A DNA stretch of 5,459 bases from Methanoregula sp. (GCA_026394635.1 JAPKXV010000261.1:1-5459); one strand, 5' to 3'. Positions 1 to 5,423 are shown, counted from the stretch's first letter. Translations and numbers: made by a program. The notes: a model not told the origin generated them from the letters alone.

Positions 1-188
1 AATGATGCGTAATCGACAACGGTGAACGGTATGTTGGCCCGTTTCGCCCGTTCGATCGCGTATGCTCCGGGGTTATCGGTTATGAGCCGGACACACGATG
101 CAGGCACCCTCCCGTCCCGTATTGCATCGATCACTGCCTGGAAATTTGATCCTCTTCCTGATGCCAGCACAGCGATCCTCTTTGTCAT
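1..188 (-). CDS. purN: Phosphoribosylglycinamide formyltransferase (GAR transformylase), N-terminal part, cut by the window edge
   Basis: The enzyme transfers the formyl group from 10-formyl-tetrahydrofolate (or the archaeal equivalent) to GAR in de novo purine synthesis, in the cytoplasm. Reading the minus strand from the ATG at 188 gives 62 uninterrupted codons starting MTKRIAVLASGRGSNFQAVI. The beta-strand followed by SGRGSN (residues 10-15) is the phosphate-binding loop of the PurN family (SGNGSN in E. coli), and the later segment with TDN, ERAKRANIP and VVD follows the family pattern. The catalytic Asn, His and Asp lie beyond the window and cannot be checked. The start lies 19 bp downstream of the corC stop, and GGGTGG on the minus strand (200-195) sits 6 nt before the ATG as a plausible Shine-Dalgarno site, so it probably shares a transcript with corC. 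The family call is firm; completeness cannot be judged. Confidence 0.93.
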   Translation of the reverse strand, partial: MTKRIAVLASGRGSNFQAVIDAIRDGRVPASCVRLITDNPGAYAIERAKRANIPFTVVDYAS

Positions 189-194
189 ACCATG

Positions 195-200
195 CCACCC
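195..200 (-). promoter_or_regulatory. Shine-Dalgarno-like site for purN
   Basis: Read on the minus strand this is GGGTGG, six nucleotides before the purN ATG at 188. Its GGTG core can pair with the usual archaeal 16S rRNA 3' end (CACCUCC). It supports the chosen purN start and internal translation initiation on a corC-purN transcript. Confidence 0.5.
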
Positions 201-207
201 GTACCGC

Positions 208-1494
208 TCATGCCGGGCCTCCATTCTGGCTGCTCTCGTCCTGCATCTGGTGCGCGATGACCTTCACCTTCACGATCCGCCGCCCGCGCATCTGCATGAC
301 CATGAGCGTCAGTCTCCCGTCATCGATCTCCGCCTTTTCCCCGGGATGCTGGGGGATATGTCCCAATCGGTCAAGCAGGAGCCCCCCGATCGTTTCGTAT
401 GATTCATCCATGGGCAGGTTGACCGCCAGTTGTTCGTTGAGATCGTCGACCCACATCTGTGCATCCACGACATACACGCCATCGCTCAGCTTCTGGACCT
501 CGGGTTCTTCCTTATCAAATTCATCCTGGATGTCGCCGACGATTTCCTCAAGGATGTCTTCTACGGTCACGATCCCAACAAAACTGCTGTATTCATCGAT
601 CGCGACGGCGATCTGCACCCGGCGCACCTGAAGCTCCTTTAACAGGTCGTCGATCTTTTTTGTCTCCGGTACGAAGGTGGGGTCGTACATGATTTCCCTG
701 ATGGTAGCGTCTTTCCGGCGGGTGACCATGGCGGAAAACACGTCCTTTACATTCAGGATGCCGGTGATGTTATCGATCCGGTCATGGAAGACCGGGATCC
801 GCGAAAACCCGGTCTCGTTGAAGATCCGTATCGCTTCCTCAAACGTCGCGGTATCCTCCATCAGGATCACGTCCACGCGGGGCGTCATGATCTCGCGGGT
901 CGTTGTATCGCCGAACTCGAGCACGGAGTAGAGCATGTCCTGCTCCTCCTGCTCAATAGTCCCTTCCTCGGTGCCCACATCGATCCACTCCTTGATCTCC
1001 TCTTCGGTCACGGATGCTTCCATGGGGTTGTGGTGCAGCCGGAGCGACCGGGTGACCCGGTCAACGACCCAGATAGCAGGCGAGAAGAGATACGAGAGCC
1101 AGAGAACTGGCCTGGCTACCGCCAGAGCAAATCCTTCTGATGCTTTTGTTGCGTACACCTTGGGCCCGATCTCTCCGAATACGAGCAGGATCAGTACCAC
1201 AAACCCGGTGGCGATGCCTACACCGATATTTCCAAAAATCTGTACGGCGATTGCCGTTGCAATGGATGCAGCTCCGATGGTGACGATCGTATTGCCGATA
1301 AGGATCGTGGTGAGCAGGTGGTTGGGGGACTCCTTGAGATGGGCAAGTGCCTCGGCACCGGTCTTCTTCTCGTTGACCAGCGTCCGGACCTTTGCCCGGG
1401 TGATCGAGATAAGTGCCACTTCGGAACCCGAGAAAAACGCCGAGAGCAGCACACAGGAGATGAAAAGAACGATATTGAGGGGATCGATGATCAT
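208..1494 (-). CDS. CorC/HlyC-type (CNNM, DUF21) membrane protein with paired CBS domains
   Basis: A 428-residue integral membrane protein of the CNNM/CorC superfamily, members of which are linked to Mg2+/divalent cation (Mg/Co) export; the substrate here is not shown. The N-terminal DUF21 domain spans about residues 1-150, with hydrophobic segments near 5-27, 60-85, 92-108 and 125-146. It carries the conserved FFSGSE (20-25), GNTIVTIG (67-74) and GEIGPK (107-112) motifs. An acidic helical linker (160-195) leads to a CBS pair: the first contains IMTPRVDVI (202-210) and SRIPVFHDRIDNITGIL, the second ends in AIDEYSSFVGIVTVEDILEE. SS replaces the usual GG after DEY. The acidic IVGDIQDEFD then leads to the CorC/HlyC C-terminal domain (about 335-412). 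I chose the ATG at 1494 over an in-frame TTG at 1518, because the TTG lies inside a TATA-like box that fits a transcript starting at 1494. purN follows 19 bp downstream. Confidence 0.9.
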   Translation of the reverse strand: MIIDPLNIVLFISCVLLSAFFSGSEVALISITRAKVRTLVNEKKTGAEALAHLKESPNHLLTTILIGNTIVTIGAASIATAIAVQIFGNIGVGIATGFVVLILLVFGEIGPKVYATKASEGFALAVARPVLWLSYLFSPAIWVVDRVTRSLRLHHNPMEASVTEEEIKEWIDVGTEEGTIEQEEQDMLYSVLEFGDTTTREIMTPRVDVILMEDTATFEEAIRIFNETGFSRIPVFHDRIDNITGILNVKDVFSAMVTRRKDATIREIMYDPTFVPETKKIDDLLKELQVRRVQIAVAIDEYSSFVGIVTVEDILEEIVGDIQDEFDKEEPEVQKLSDGVYVVDAQMWVDDLNEQLAVNLPMDESYETIGGLLLDRLGHIPQHPGEKAEIDDGRLTLMVMQMRGRRIVKVKVIAHQMQDESSQNGGPA

Positions 1495-1581
1495 ACAATC
1501 CCCGCCGCAGCGCGGCAATAATAATGACGGATATTCATAAAGCAGGTAACAGTACTCATAAGGTGGGTAAATGAGATAAAA
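1495..1581. other. Intergenic spacer between the TIM-barrel gene and corC
   Basis: These 87 bp separate two minus-strand genes. The corC-proximal part holds the TATA-like box and the GC dyad. Just after the upstream gene's stop, the minus strand is T-rich (TTTTATCTCATTT, about 1568-1580), which could act as a weak archaeal terminator. No ORF or RNA gene is evident. Confidence 0.4.
1516..1526 (-). promoter_or_regulatory. Putative TATA box for corC-purN
   Basis: On the minus strand this reads CATTATTATTG, at -22 to -32 from the corC ATG at 1494. That is the expected distance from an archaeal TATA box to the transcription start, so the mRNA would start at or very near the ATG. No Shine-Dalgarno site is visible before the ATG, which agrees with leaderless initiation. 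A small GC dyad (GCCGC-AGC-GCGGC, 1504-1516) lies between the box and the start. Confidence 0.5.
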
Positions 1582-2424
1582 TTAGCGGATTTGTGAAATG
1601 CACTGCGCCAGAAAGGCGCGATCCGCAGCAAGGACCGCAATTTTTTCCTGTGCGGTGAACGGCCGGGTGAAGTTCAGGTCATCTATCTCGAGCGTGAAGG
1701 GACCACAATATCCGCAATCCCCCAGCGCTCCGACAACCTGCGCCATATCCGGATGATGGTCGAGGGGGTGGTGCAGGTGCCTGCCATCGACCCTGCTGAG
1801 GTGCACGTTTGCGAGCCGGTCCCCGCACAGTTCAATGTAGTTGAATAGATCATTCGCAGGGCCGGACATCGCGTGCGACACATCAAGGGTGAAGTGGAGC
1901 CATGGCTCATAATCGAGCAGATCCCGCATCCGTTCCGGTGTGCAGAGCAGCGAGTTGACAACGGGCTCCATGTTTTCCATGCTGACAGGGATATCGGTCT
2001 TTTCTGCCGCTTCACGGAGGAGGGTGATATACCGGTCGAACAGTGCGAAATCAGCATCAGATGGCGGGCGTTTTGCCGTGCGCCTGCCGGGATGTACCGT
2101 GAGCACACCGGCACCCATCAGCTCCGCAAGCCTGATAGACCGGACGATGTACCCAAGGGAGACTGCCGCCACCTCGGGGTTAATTGAGCAGGGGTTCAGG
2201 TCAAGGATCGGAGCATGCACGGTGATCGACGGGATCTCCGGGTGGTTCTTCCTGCATGCAATAATCTCATCAACCGGGCAGTCACGGAGCCAGAAATCAG
2301 GAGTCTCAATCCAGACCTCCATTCCACTCAAGCCGGAATTACTCACGTGGGAAAAAATCTCTTCACACCGGTATTCATGGAAAAACATGCTGGAGACGGC
2401 GAAAACGGGCATGATAATACTCAT
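1582..2424 (-). CDS. TIM-barrel metalloprotein of the xylose isomerase / AP endonuclease 2 superfamily, role unassigned
   Basis: A soluble protein of 280 residues (276 if it starts at the second ATG, 2412) with the PF01261-type fold: alternating strands and helices and conserved polar residues at strand ends. Visible motifs are VHAPILDLN (H70), LTVHPGR (H111), SMENMEP (E150), LDVSHAM (D181, H184), NVHLSR (H208), LDHHPD (D222, H224) and TLEIDD (E246). E150, D181, H208 and E246 match the single-metal site of sugar epimerases. The full set also matches, in order and approximate spacing, the nine metal ligands of endonuclease IV. Automatic annotation would probably say sugar phosphate isomerase/epimerase; a substrate cannot be read from the sequence. 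The start is uncertain: the ATG at 2424 overlaps the likely xseA TATA box, while the ATG at 2412 fits a box at 2441-2448 and gives MPVFAVSSMFF. It is divergent from xseA. Confidence 0.85.
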   Translation of the reverse strand: MSIIMPVFAVSSMFFHEYRCEEIFSHVSNSGLSGMEVWIETPDFWLRDCPVDEIIACRKNHPEIPSITVHAPILDLNPCSINPEVAAVSLGYIVRSIRLAELMGAGVLTVHPGRRTAKRPPSDADFALFDRYITLLREAAEKTDIPVSMENMEPVVNSLLCTPERMRDLLDYEPWLHFTLDVSHAMSGPANDLFNYIELCGDRLANVHLSRVDGRHLHHPLDHHPDMAQVVGALGDCGYCGPFTLEIDDLNFTRPFTAQEKIAVLAADRAFLAQCISQIR

Positions 2425-2430
2425 TAATAT
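2423..2430 (+). promoter_or_regulatory. Putative TATA box for xseAB
   Basis: ATTAATAT lies at -32 to -25 from the xseA ATG at 2455, the archaeal TATA distance for a transcript starting at the ATG. No Shine-Dalgarno site precedes that ATG. The box overlaps the first possible start codon of the divergent gene (2424-2422), so expression of the two genes may be coupled or mutually exclusive. On the other strand CTATTATG (2448-2441) could serve the divergent gene if it starts at 2412. Confidence 0.5.
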
Positions 2431-2454
2431 CTATTTTGCGCATAATAGTTGTTG

Positions 2455-3750
2455 ATGGACTGGTTTTACAGCCCGGAAAAGAAGCTGGCGGAAAAACCGG
2501 TTGATAAAACACCAAAAGAGAGACAACCGGTTGACGGAAAAACCTCGCCGCTGCGGGTATCAGAAGTCTCGGCGATCATCGAAGGGCTGCTAGGCGATGA
2601 GCGCCTGCAGGAGATCTGGGTGAAAGGCGAAGTCACCAAGTACACCCGCAGTTCCCGGGGGCACTGTTATTTCACCCTTGCTGAAGGAAAGGGAGCAAAT
2701 ACCCTGGCGGTGATCTCGTGTGTCATGTGGAAATCCGATGCCGATCACCTGCCTTTTACTCCTTCAGACGGGATGGAGGTCATCGTGTCCGGTTCGGTCG
2801 CTGCGTATGCCCCGCAGGGCCGGTACCAGCTCAAGGTAAAAGAGATCCTCCGGGCAGGGATCGGCGAGAAGTACCTGCTTATCGAGAACTGGAAGAAGGA
2901 ACTGGCTGCTGAAGGCTGCTTTGCCACAGAGCGCAAACGCCCGCTGCCCGCTTTTCCCTCAAAAGTAGGTGTTGTAACCTCAGAGACCGGAGCGGTAATC
3001 CATGATATCCGTACCGTTATTTCCCGGCGATATGCTGTTGAGATCATCATATCCCCGACAGTGGTGCAGGGCGAAGAGGCGCACCTCGAGATTGCACGGG
3101 CAATCCGGCGCCTGAAAGACTCGGTGGACGTTATCATTGTCGCCCGGGGCGGCGGGAGTTTTGAAGACCTGTTTCCCTTCAACCACCCGGATGTCGTCCG
3201 GGCGATCGCGACCTGCCCGGTCCCGGTCGTTTCGGCAATAGGCCATGAAGTGGACATTACCCTTGCCGATCTCGCCGCAGACATAAGGGCTGCAACCCCA
3301 TCCGCCGCTGCAGAACTGGTTGTCCCGGATAAAAAAATCCTTCAGGTGCAGCTCAATGAAATCAGGGACCAGATGGATGTGGTGTTGCGGGAACGTATCG
3401 GGCAGGCAAAAACTGCGGTGGGGGATCTTCTTGACCGGCTCCGCCCCCAGCGGCTTATGCGAAAAGTTGACGAGAGGAAGCAGGCTTCTGCTGATCTGGC
3501 GGACCGGCTCGAACGGGCGTGTGCCACGAGGCTCGAACGGGAACGACTCCTGCTCTCGGAGATCAGAACAGCGCTAGCTGCACGGGACCCGCTCGCGGTG
3601 CTTGCGAGGGGGTTCTGTGTGGCGGAAAAAGAGGGCAGGCTGATAAAGAGTGCCGGTGCATTGACCATAAAAGACCGGCTCGGGATCCGGTTTTATGATG
3701 GCAGGAGCCATGTGATCGTGGAGCGTGTGGAGCATGACGGAAACGTATGA
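2455..3750 (+). CDS. xseA: Exodeoxyribonuclease VII large subunit
   Basis: Catalytic subunit of exonuclease VII, which degrades single-stranded DNA from both ends to short oligonucleotides in repair and recombination, together with XseB. The protein has 431 residues. A basic, Pro/Lys-rich tail (about 8-30) precedes an OB-fold single-strand DNA-binding domain (about 32-130), seen in PLRVSEVSAII, IWVKGEVTKY and YFTLAEG. The catalytic domain (about 132-290) has VGVVTSETGAVIHDI, the conserved ARGGGSFEDL (230-239), SAIGHEVDITLADLAADIRAATPSAAAE with GHExD at 263-267, and then a helical, probably coiled-coil stretch (292-375). It ends in the usual beta-rich C-terminal segment (DPLAVLARGFCV to DGRSHVIVERVE). 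E. coli XseA has 456 residues, so the length is normal with a somewhat short coiled coil. I preferred the ATG at 2455 over the TTG codons at 2449 and 2452, because it fits the TATA spacing. The type is mainly bacterial, which suggests old transfer into this lineage. Confidence 0.95.
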   Translation: MDWFYSPEKKLAEKPVDKTPKERQPVDGKTSPLRVSEVSAIIEGLLGDERLQEIWVKGEVTKYTRSSRGHCYFTLAEGKGANTLAVISCVMWKSDADHLPFTPSDGMEVIVSGSVAAYAPQGRYQLKVKEILRAGIGEKYLLIENWKKELAAEGCFATERKRPLPAFPSKVGVVTSETGAVIHDIRTVISRRYAVEIIISPTVVQGEEAHLEIARAIRRLKDSVDVIIVARGGGSFEDLFPFNHPDVVRAIATCPVPVVSAIGHEVDITLADLAADIRAATPSAAAELVVPDKKILQVQLNEIRDQMDVVLRERIGQAKTAVGDLLDRLRPQRLMRKVDERKQASADLADRLERACATRLERERLLLSEIRTALAARDPLAVLARGFCVAEKEGRLIKSAGALTIKDRLGIRFYDGRSHVIVERVEHDGNV

Positions 3751-3919
3751 GCAGAGCATTGAGAAATTAAAGCAGATCATCGAGAAGATCGAAGACGGGA
3801 ACACAAGTCTTGACGAGAGCATCCGGCTCTACGAACAGGGAGCGGTGCTGGTCAGGCAGTGCGAGACAATGCTTTCTGAAGCTGAAGTAAAGATCACAAC
3901 ACTCAGCCGGGACGACTAG
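3734..3919 (+). CDS. xseB: Exodeoxyribonuclease VII small subunit
   Basis: A 61-residue all-helical subunit that binds the coiled-coil arm of XseA in several copies and is needed for full nuclease activity. The family pattern is clear: YEQSIEKLKQIIEKIEDGNTSLDESIRLYEQGAVLVRQCETMLSEAEVKI has the LExIxxxLExGxxxLxxSxxLYExG helix hairpin and the C-x-x-x-L-x-x-AE element. Its length is within the usual 60-80. The ATG at 3734 lies inside xseA and overlaps its last 17 bases in another frame; an in-frame GTG at 3725 would add three residues. GGAG at 3720-3723, ten bases before the ATG, can act as Shine-Dalgarno site, so translational coupling to xseA is likely. The last 17 bases (3903-3919) overlap the end of the convergent DUF371 gene. 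Confidence 0.94.
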   Translation: MTETYEQSIEKLKQIIEKIEDGNTSLDESIRLYEQGAVLVRQCETMLSEAEVKITTLSRDD

Positions 3920-4331
3920 CGGTCATCGTCACCACCATAGGGCATCCCGTCTTCAGGTGGTCAACAAGTTCGGGGGGCAGTGTTGCCGCAACGTGATCGG
4001 AACGGATACCGATTGTCCTGCCGCAGACAAACGTACTTCTTCTCCACACAAAATCTGTCGGGTGATTGAGGGTCATCGCGGCACTCCCTTTCGAATGAAC
4101 CGTGACCCTGACCCCTTCGCAGGACAGGGTTGTCGCGAGGAGTGCATCATCATGACAGAGAATTTCCTTAAATTTTTCAAGGAGCCCTCCTGCCCCTTTA
4201 TTTGCGCCCACACCTATGATGCAGTGCCCGTTTTCCGAGAGCGTCTCCTCCATGGTCACTTCAAATGTGGTCGGGTGGCTCGCCGACACGAGCGGGTGAC
4301 CGCGGCAGTGGATGATCTCGGTTGCCTCCAT
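3903..4331 (-). CDS. DUF371 family protein (archaeal, function unknown)
   Basis: A 142-residue soluble protein with no signal peptide or membrane segment. It carries the hallmarks of the archaeal DUF371 family: an N-terminal IIHCRGHPLVSASHPTTFEV, with paired His and TTFE, then GHCIIGVGANKGAG (35-48), a helix with FKEIL, and near the C-terminus DFVWRRSTF and GRTIGIRSDHVAATL (104-118). The biochemical role is not established, and I do not assign one. The length is normal for the family as I know it. The gene converges with xseAB, overlapping xseB by 17 bp at the stop codons, and starts 33 bp from the divergent zinc-finger gene. No Shine-Dalgarno site precedes the ATG at 4331; the A/T-rich ATTATCAA at -31 to -24 could be its TATA element. 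Confidence 0.88.
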   Translation of the reverse strand: MEATEIIHCRGHPLVSASHPTTFEVTMEETLSENGHCIIGVGANKGAGGLLEKFKEILCHDDALLATTLSCEGVRVTVHSKGSAAMTLNHPTDFVWRRSTFVCGRTIGIRSDHVAATLPPELVDHLKTGCPMVVTMTASRPG

Positions 4332-4364
4332 GCTTTATTATGTGAGGGTCGCTATTGATAATCA
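4332..4364. promoter_or_regulatory. Compact divergent promoter between the DUF371 and zinc-finger genes
   Basis: Only 33 bp separate the two ATG codons. CTTTATTATG (4332-4341) lies 24-31 bp upstream of the plus-strand ATG at 4365 and looks like its TATA box. ATTATCAA on the minus strand (4362-4355) is at the matching distance from the DUF371 ATG at 4331. Each element lies close to the other gene's start. The dyad TTGATAATCAA (4355-4365) covers the second box and touches the plus-strand ATG, so a dimeric regulator could bind there; that part is speculation. No Shine-Dalgarno site is seen for either gene. Confidence 0.5.
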
Positions 4365-4940
4365 ATGTTTATTACCGCCTACTGCCCTGAATGCGAGGAG
4401 GAGTGCGAACATGAAGTCGTCGCTGATGCCCGTGACAGGCTGGTCCGCTGCACGACATGCAACCATGTCCAGCGGCTTAAGAAGGAGAAAGCCTCTGAAC
4501 CCATAACCGTCAAGACAATCGTTTCCCGCGAGGACAGTTCGGTGGTCTGCGGGATTGACCTGATGCCGGATGACGAATGTTCAATCGATGATCGCCTTGT
4601 CGCAGAATGCGGTGATGATGCGTTTGGTGTCGAGATCACGGGGATCGAGACAGGGGAGCGCCGGGTCCAGCGTGCCCGTGCAAAAGCGATAACCTCGCTC
4701 TGGACGCGGGTGATCGAACAGGTGGTCGTCAAGATCTCGGTCCACGACGGCAGGAAAACAATCCCGCTATATAAAGAGTGCGAGGGTGAAGACCCGTTTG
4801 TTGTCGGTGACATATACACGGTTCAGGGAAAGCGTTTCAAAATCACCCAACTCAAGCTGCGGGACGGCCCATTGATGCGAAAAGAGGGCTGGAAGACCGT
4901 TGCCCACCGGATCAAAAGAGTGTACGGATACCGGATCTAA
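4365..4940 (+). CDS. HVO_0476-family zinc-finger protein
   Basis: A 191-residue soluble protein of the archaeal HVO_0476 family, whose function is not established. The N-terminus has two CxxC knuckles, C7-PE-C10 and C29-TT-C32, forming a probable four-cysteine zinc ribbon with extra cysteines around C14. The remainder (about 45-191) is beta-rich: DSSVVCGIDLMPDDECSIDDRLVAE, VEITGIETGERRVQRARAKAITSLWTRV, VVKISVHDGRKTIPLYKE, then DPFVVGDIYTVQGKRFKITQLKLRDG and a basic C-terminal tail (HRIKRVYGYRI). The zinc ribbon and basic patches suggest nucleic-acid or translation-related binding, which is inference only. The start at 4365 fits the TATA-like box 24-31 bp upstream. The gene converges on the thioredoxin-like gene with a 22-bp gap, and a T7 run 32 bases beyond the stop may end the transcript. 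Confidence 0.87.
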   Translation: MFITAYCPECEEECEHEVVADARDRLVRCTTCNHVQRLKKEKASEPITVKTIVSREDSSVVCGIDLMPDDECSIDDRLVAECGDDAFGVEITGIETGERRVQRARAKAITSLWTRVIEQVVVKISVHDGRKTIPLYKECEGEDPFVVGDIYTVQGKRFKITQLKLRDGPLMRKEGWKTVAHRIKRVYGYRI

Positions 4941-4962
4941 TCGTCGGGTTGTGTGGAACCAG

Positions 4963-5223
4963 TCAGAGGTATTTTTTTATCGCGCTTTCCGGCTGCTCCC
5001 GGTGCACCACACCTTCAAACCGCTCTTTTTCCGAACCGTCCTTTTCTATGACAATGGCCGGGGTCGCCCTCATCGAATATTTTTTGATATATCCGGGGTT
5101 TTTTACCGCATCGATCTCTTCGATATGTACATGAGGGGGCTGCGATACCTCATAGTTGATCGGGCTCTGTTCCATGCAGCCCATGCACCCGGGCTGGAAA
5201 AAACAGGTGATGCTGACTGCCAT
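4963..5223 (-). CDS. Small thioredoxin-like (CxxC) protein
   Basis: An 86-residue thioredoxin-fold protein, probably a thiol-disulfide exchange factor in the cytoplasm. After a first beta strand (SITCFFQ) comes the active-site motif PGCMGCMEQ with C13 and C16. Next are EEIDAVKNPGYIKKYSMRATPAIVI, with the cis-proline turn ATPAI (P55), and a last strand ERFEGVVHREQPESAIKKYL. The order of strand, CxxC helix, strand, helix and cis-Pro strand matches minimal archaeal thioredoxin/glutaredoxin-type proteins of 80-90 residues. The frame stays open to 5337, but the extra 38 residues (with Cys and Trp) do not resemble this fold, so the ATG at 5223 was chosen. A TATA-like box 24-30 bp upstream agrees with this. 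Electron donor and target are unknown. The active site CMGC differs from classic thioredoxin CGPC and glutaredoxin CPYC. Confidence 0.82.
   Translation of the reverse strand: MAVSITCFFQPGCMGCMEQSPINYEVSQPPHVHIEEIDAVKNPGYIKKYSMRATPAIVIEKDGSEKERFEGVVHREQPESAIKKYL
4972..4978 (+). terminator. Oligo-T tract, probable terminator of the zinc-finger gene transcript
   Basis: Seven consecutive T on the plus strand begin 32 bases after the stop codon at 4940, in the sequence ATTTTTTTAT. Archaeal RNA polymerase often ends transcription at such U-rich runs without a hairpin. The tract lies inside the 3' end of the convergent thioredoxin-like gene (Lys-Lys codons), so the two transcripts would overlap by a few tens of bases. 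Further T runs on this strand at about 5025, 5080 and 5098 could act as backups. Confidence 0.45.
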
Positions 5224-5246
5224 AGGTAAAGAAATGCACCAATGGC

Positions 5247-5253
5247 AATAAAA
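5247..5253 (-). promoter_or_regulatory. Putative TATA box for the thioredoxin-like gene
   Basis: The minus strand reads TTTTATT at -30 to -24 from the ATG at 5223, followed by GCCATTGG. The position is that expected for an archaeal TATA box feeding a transcript that begins at the start codon. No Shine-Dalgarno site is visible before the ATG. Confidence 0.45.
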
Positions 5254-5403
5254 GGGGTGATTGGGTAACATCCCACACCACTCATATCCCAATGAAATTT
5301 GAAAATATGTGACCGCTCTTGGGGACTTTGCCCCCACCGCTCGGGCAGCCCCGAATTATGATAGACCCCCCCCACAGGTAATACAGCCTAATCGCAATGC
5401 GGA

Positions 5404-5423
5404 GGGGTGGGTAAAGGGAGGGG
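5404..5423 (+). other. G-quadruplex motif
   Basis: Four G runs (GGGG, GGG, GGG, GGGG) are separated by T, TAAA and A, which meets the standard G3+N1-7 rule on the plus strand. The last two runs are also part of the 5' arm of the hairpin at 5416-5442, so the two structures would exclude each other. Function is unknown. Confidence 0.5.

Noticed and set aside
1504..1516. GCCGC-AGC-GCGGC dyad as a terminator of the TIM-barrel gene
   Set aside because: The stem is short, lies more than 60 bp beyond the stop, is not followed by a T run on the minus strand, and sits between the corC TATA-like box and start. It is more likely chance or promoter-associated.
935..1540. Long plus-strand open frames (also 98-631 and 784-1140) opposite corC
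   Set aside because: They are antisense to a gene with clear family motifs, are rich in Ser/Arg low-complexity sequence, and show no recognisable domain. In GC-rich DNA such shadow frames are expected.
2449..2454. TTG codons as the xseA start
   Set aside because: They add only two residues and have no Shine-Dalgarno site; the ATG at 2455 agrees better with the TATA-like box at 2423-2430.
2745..3284. 179-codon minus-strand open frame inside xseA
   Set aside because: It is antisense to the conserved catalytic region of XseA, and its Ser/Thr/Arg-rich translation shows no domain.
3957..4358. 133-codon plus-strand open frame opposite DUF371
   Set aside because: The minus-strand frame carries the DUF371 family motifs; the plus-strand translation shows none.
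5224..5337. N-terminal extension of the thioredoxin-like protein to an ATG at 5337
   Set aside because: The extra 38 residues precede the normal first strand of the fold, resemble no signal peptide or domain, and would cover the TATA-like box that fits the ATG at 5223.
5103..5375. 90-codon minus-strand open frame
   Set aside because: It overlaps the thioredoxin-like gene in another frame and shows no family features.
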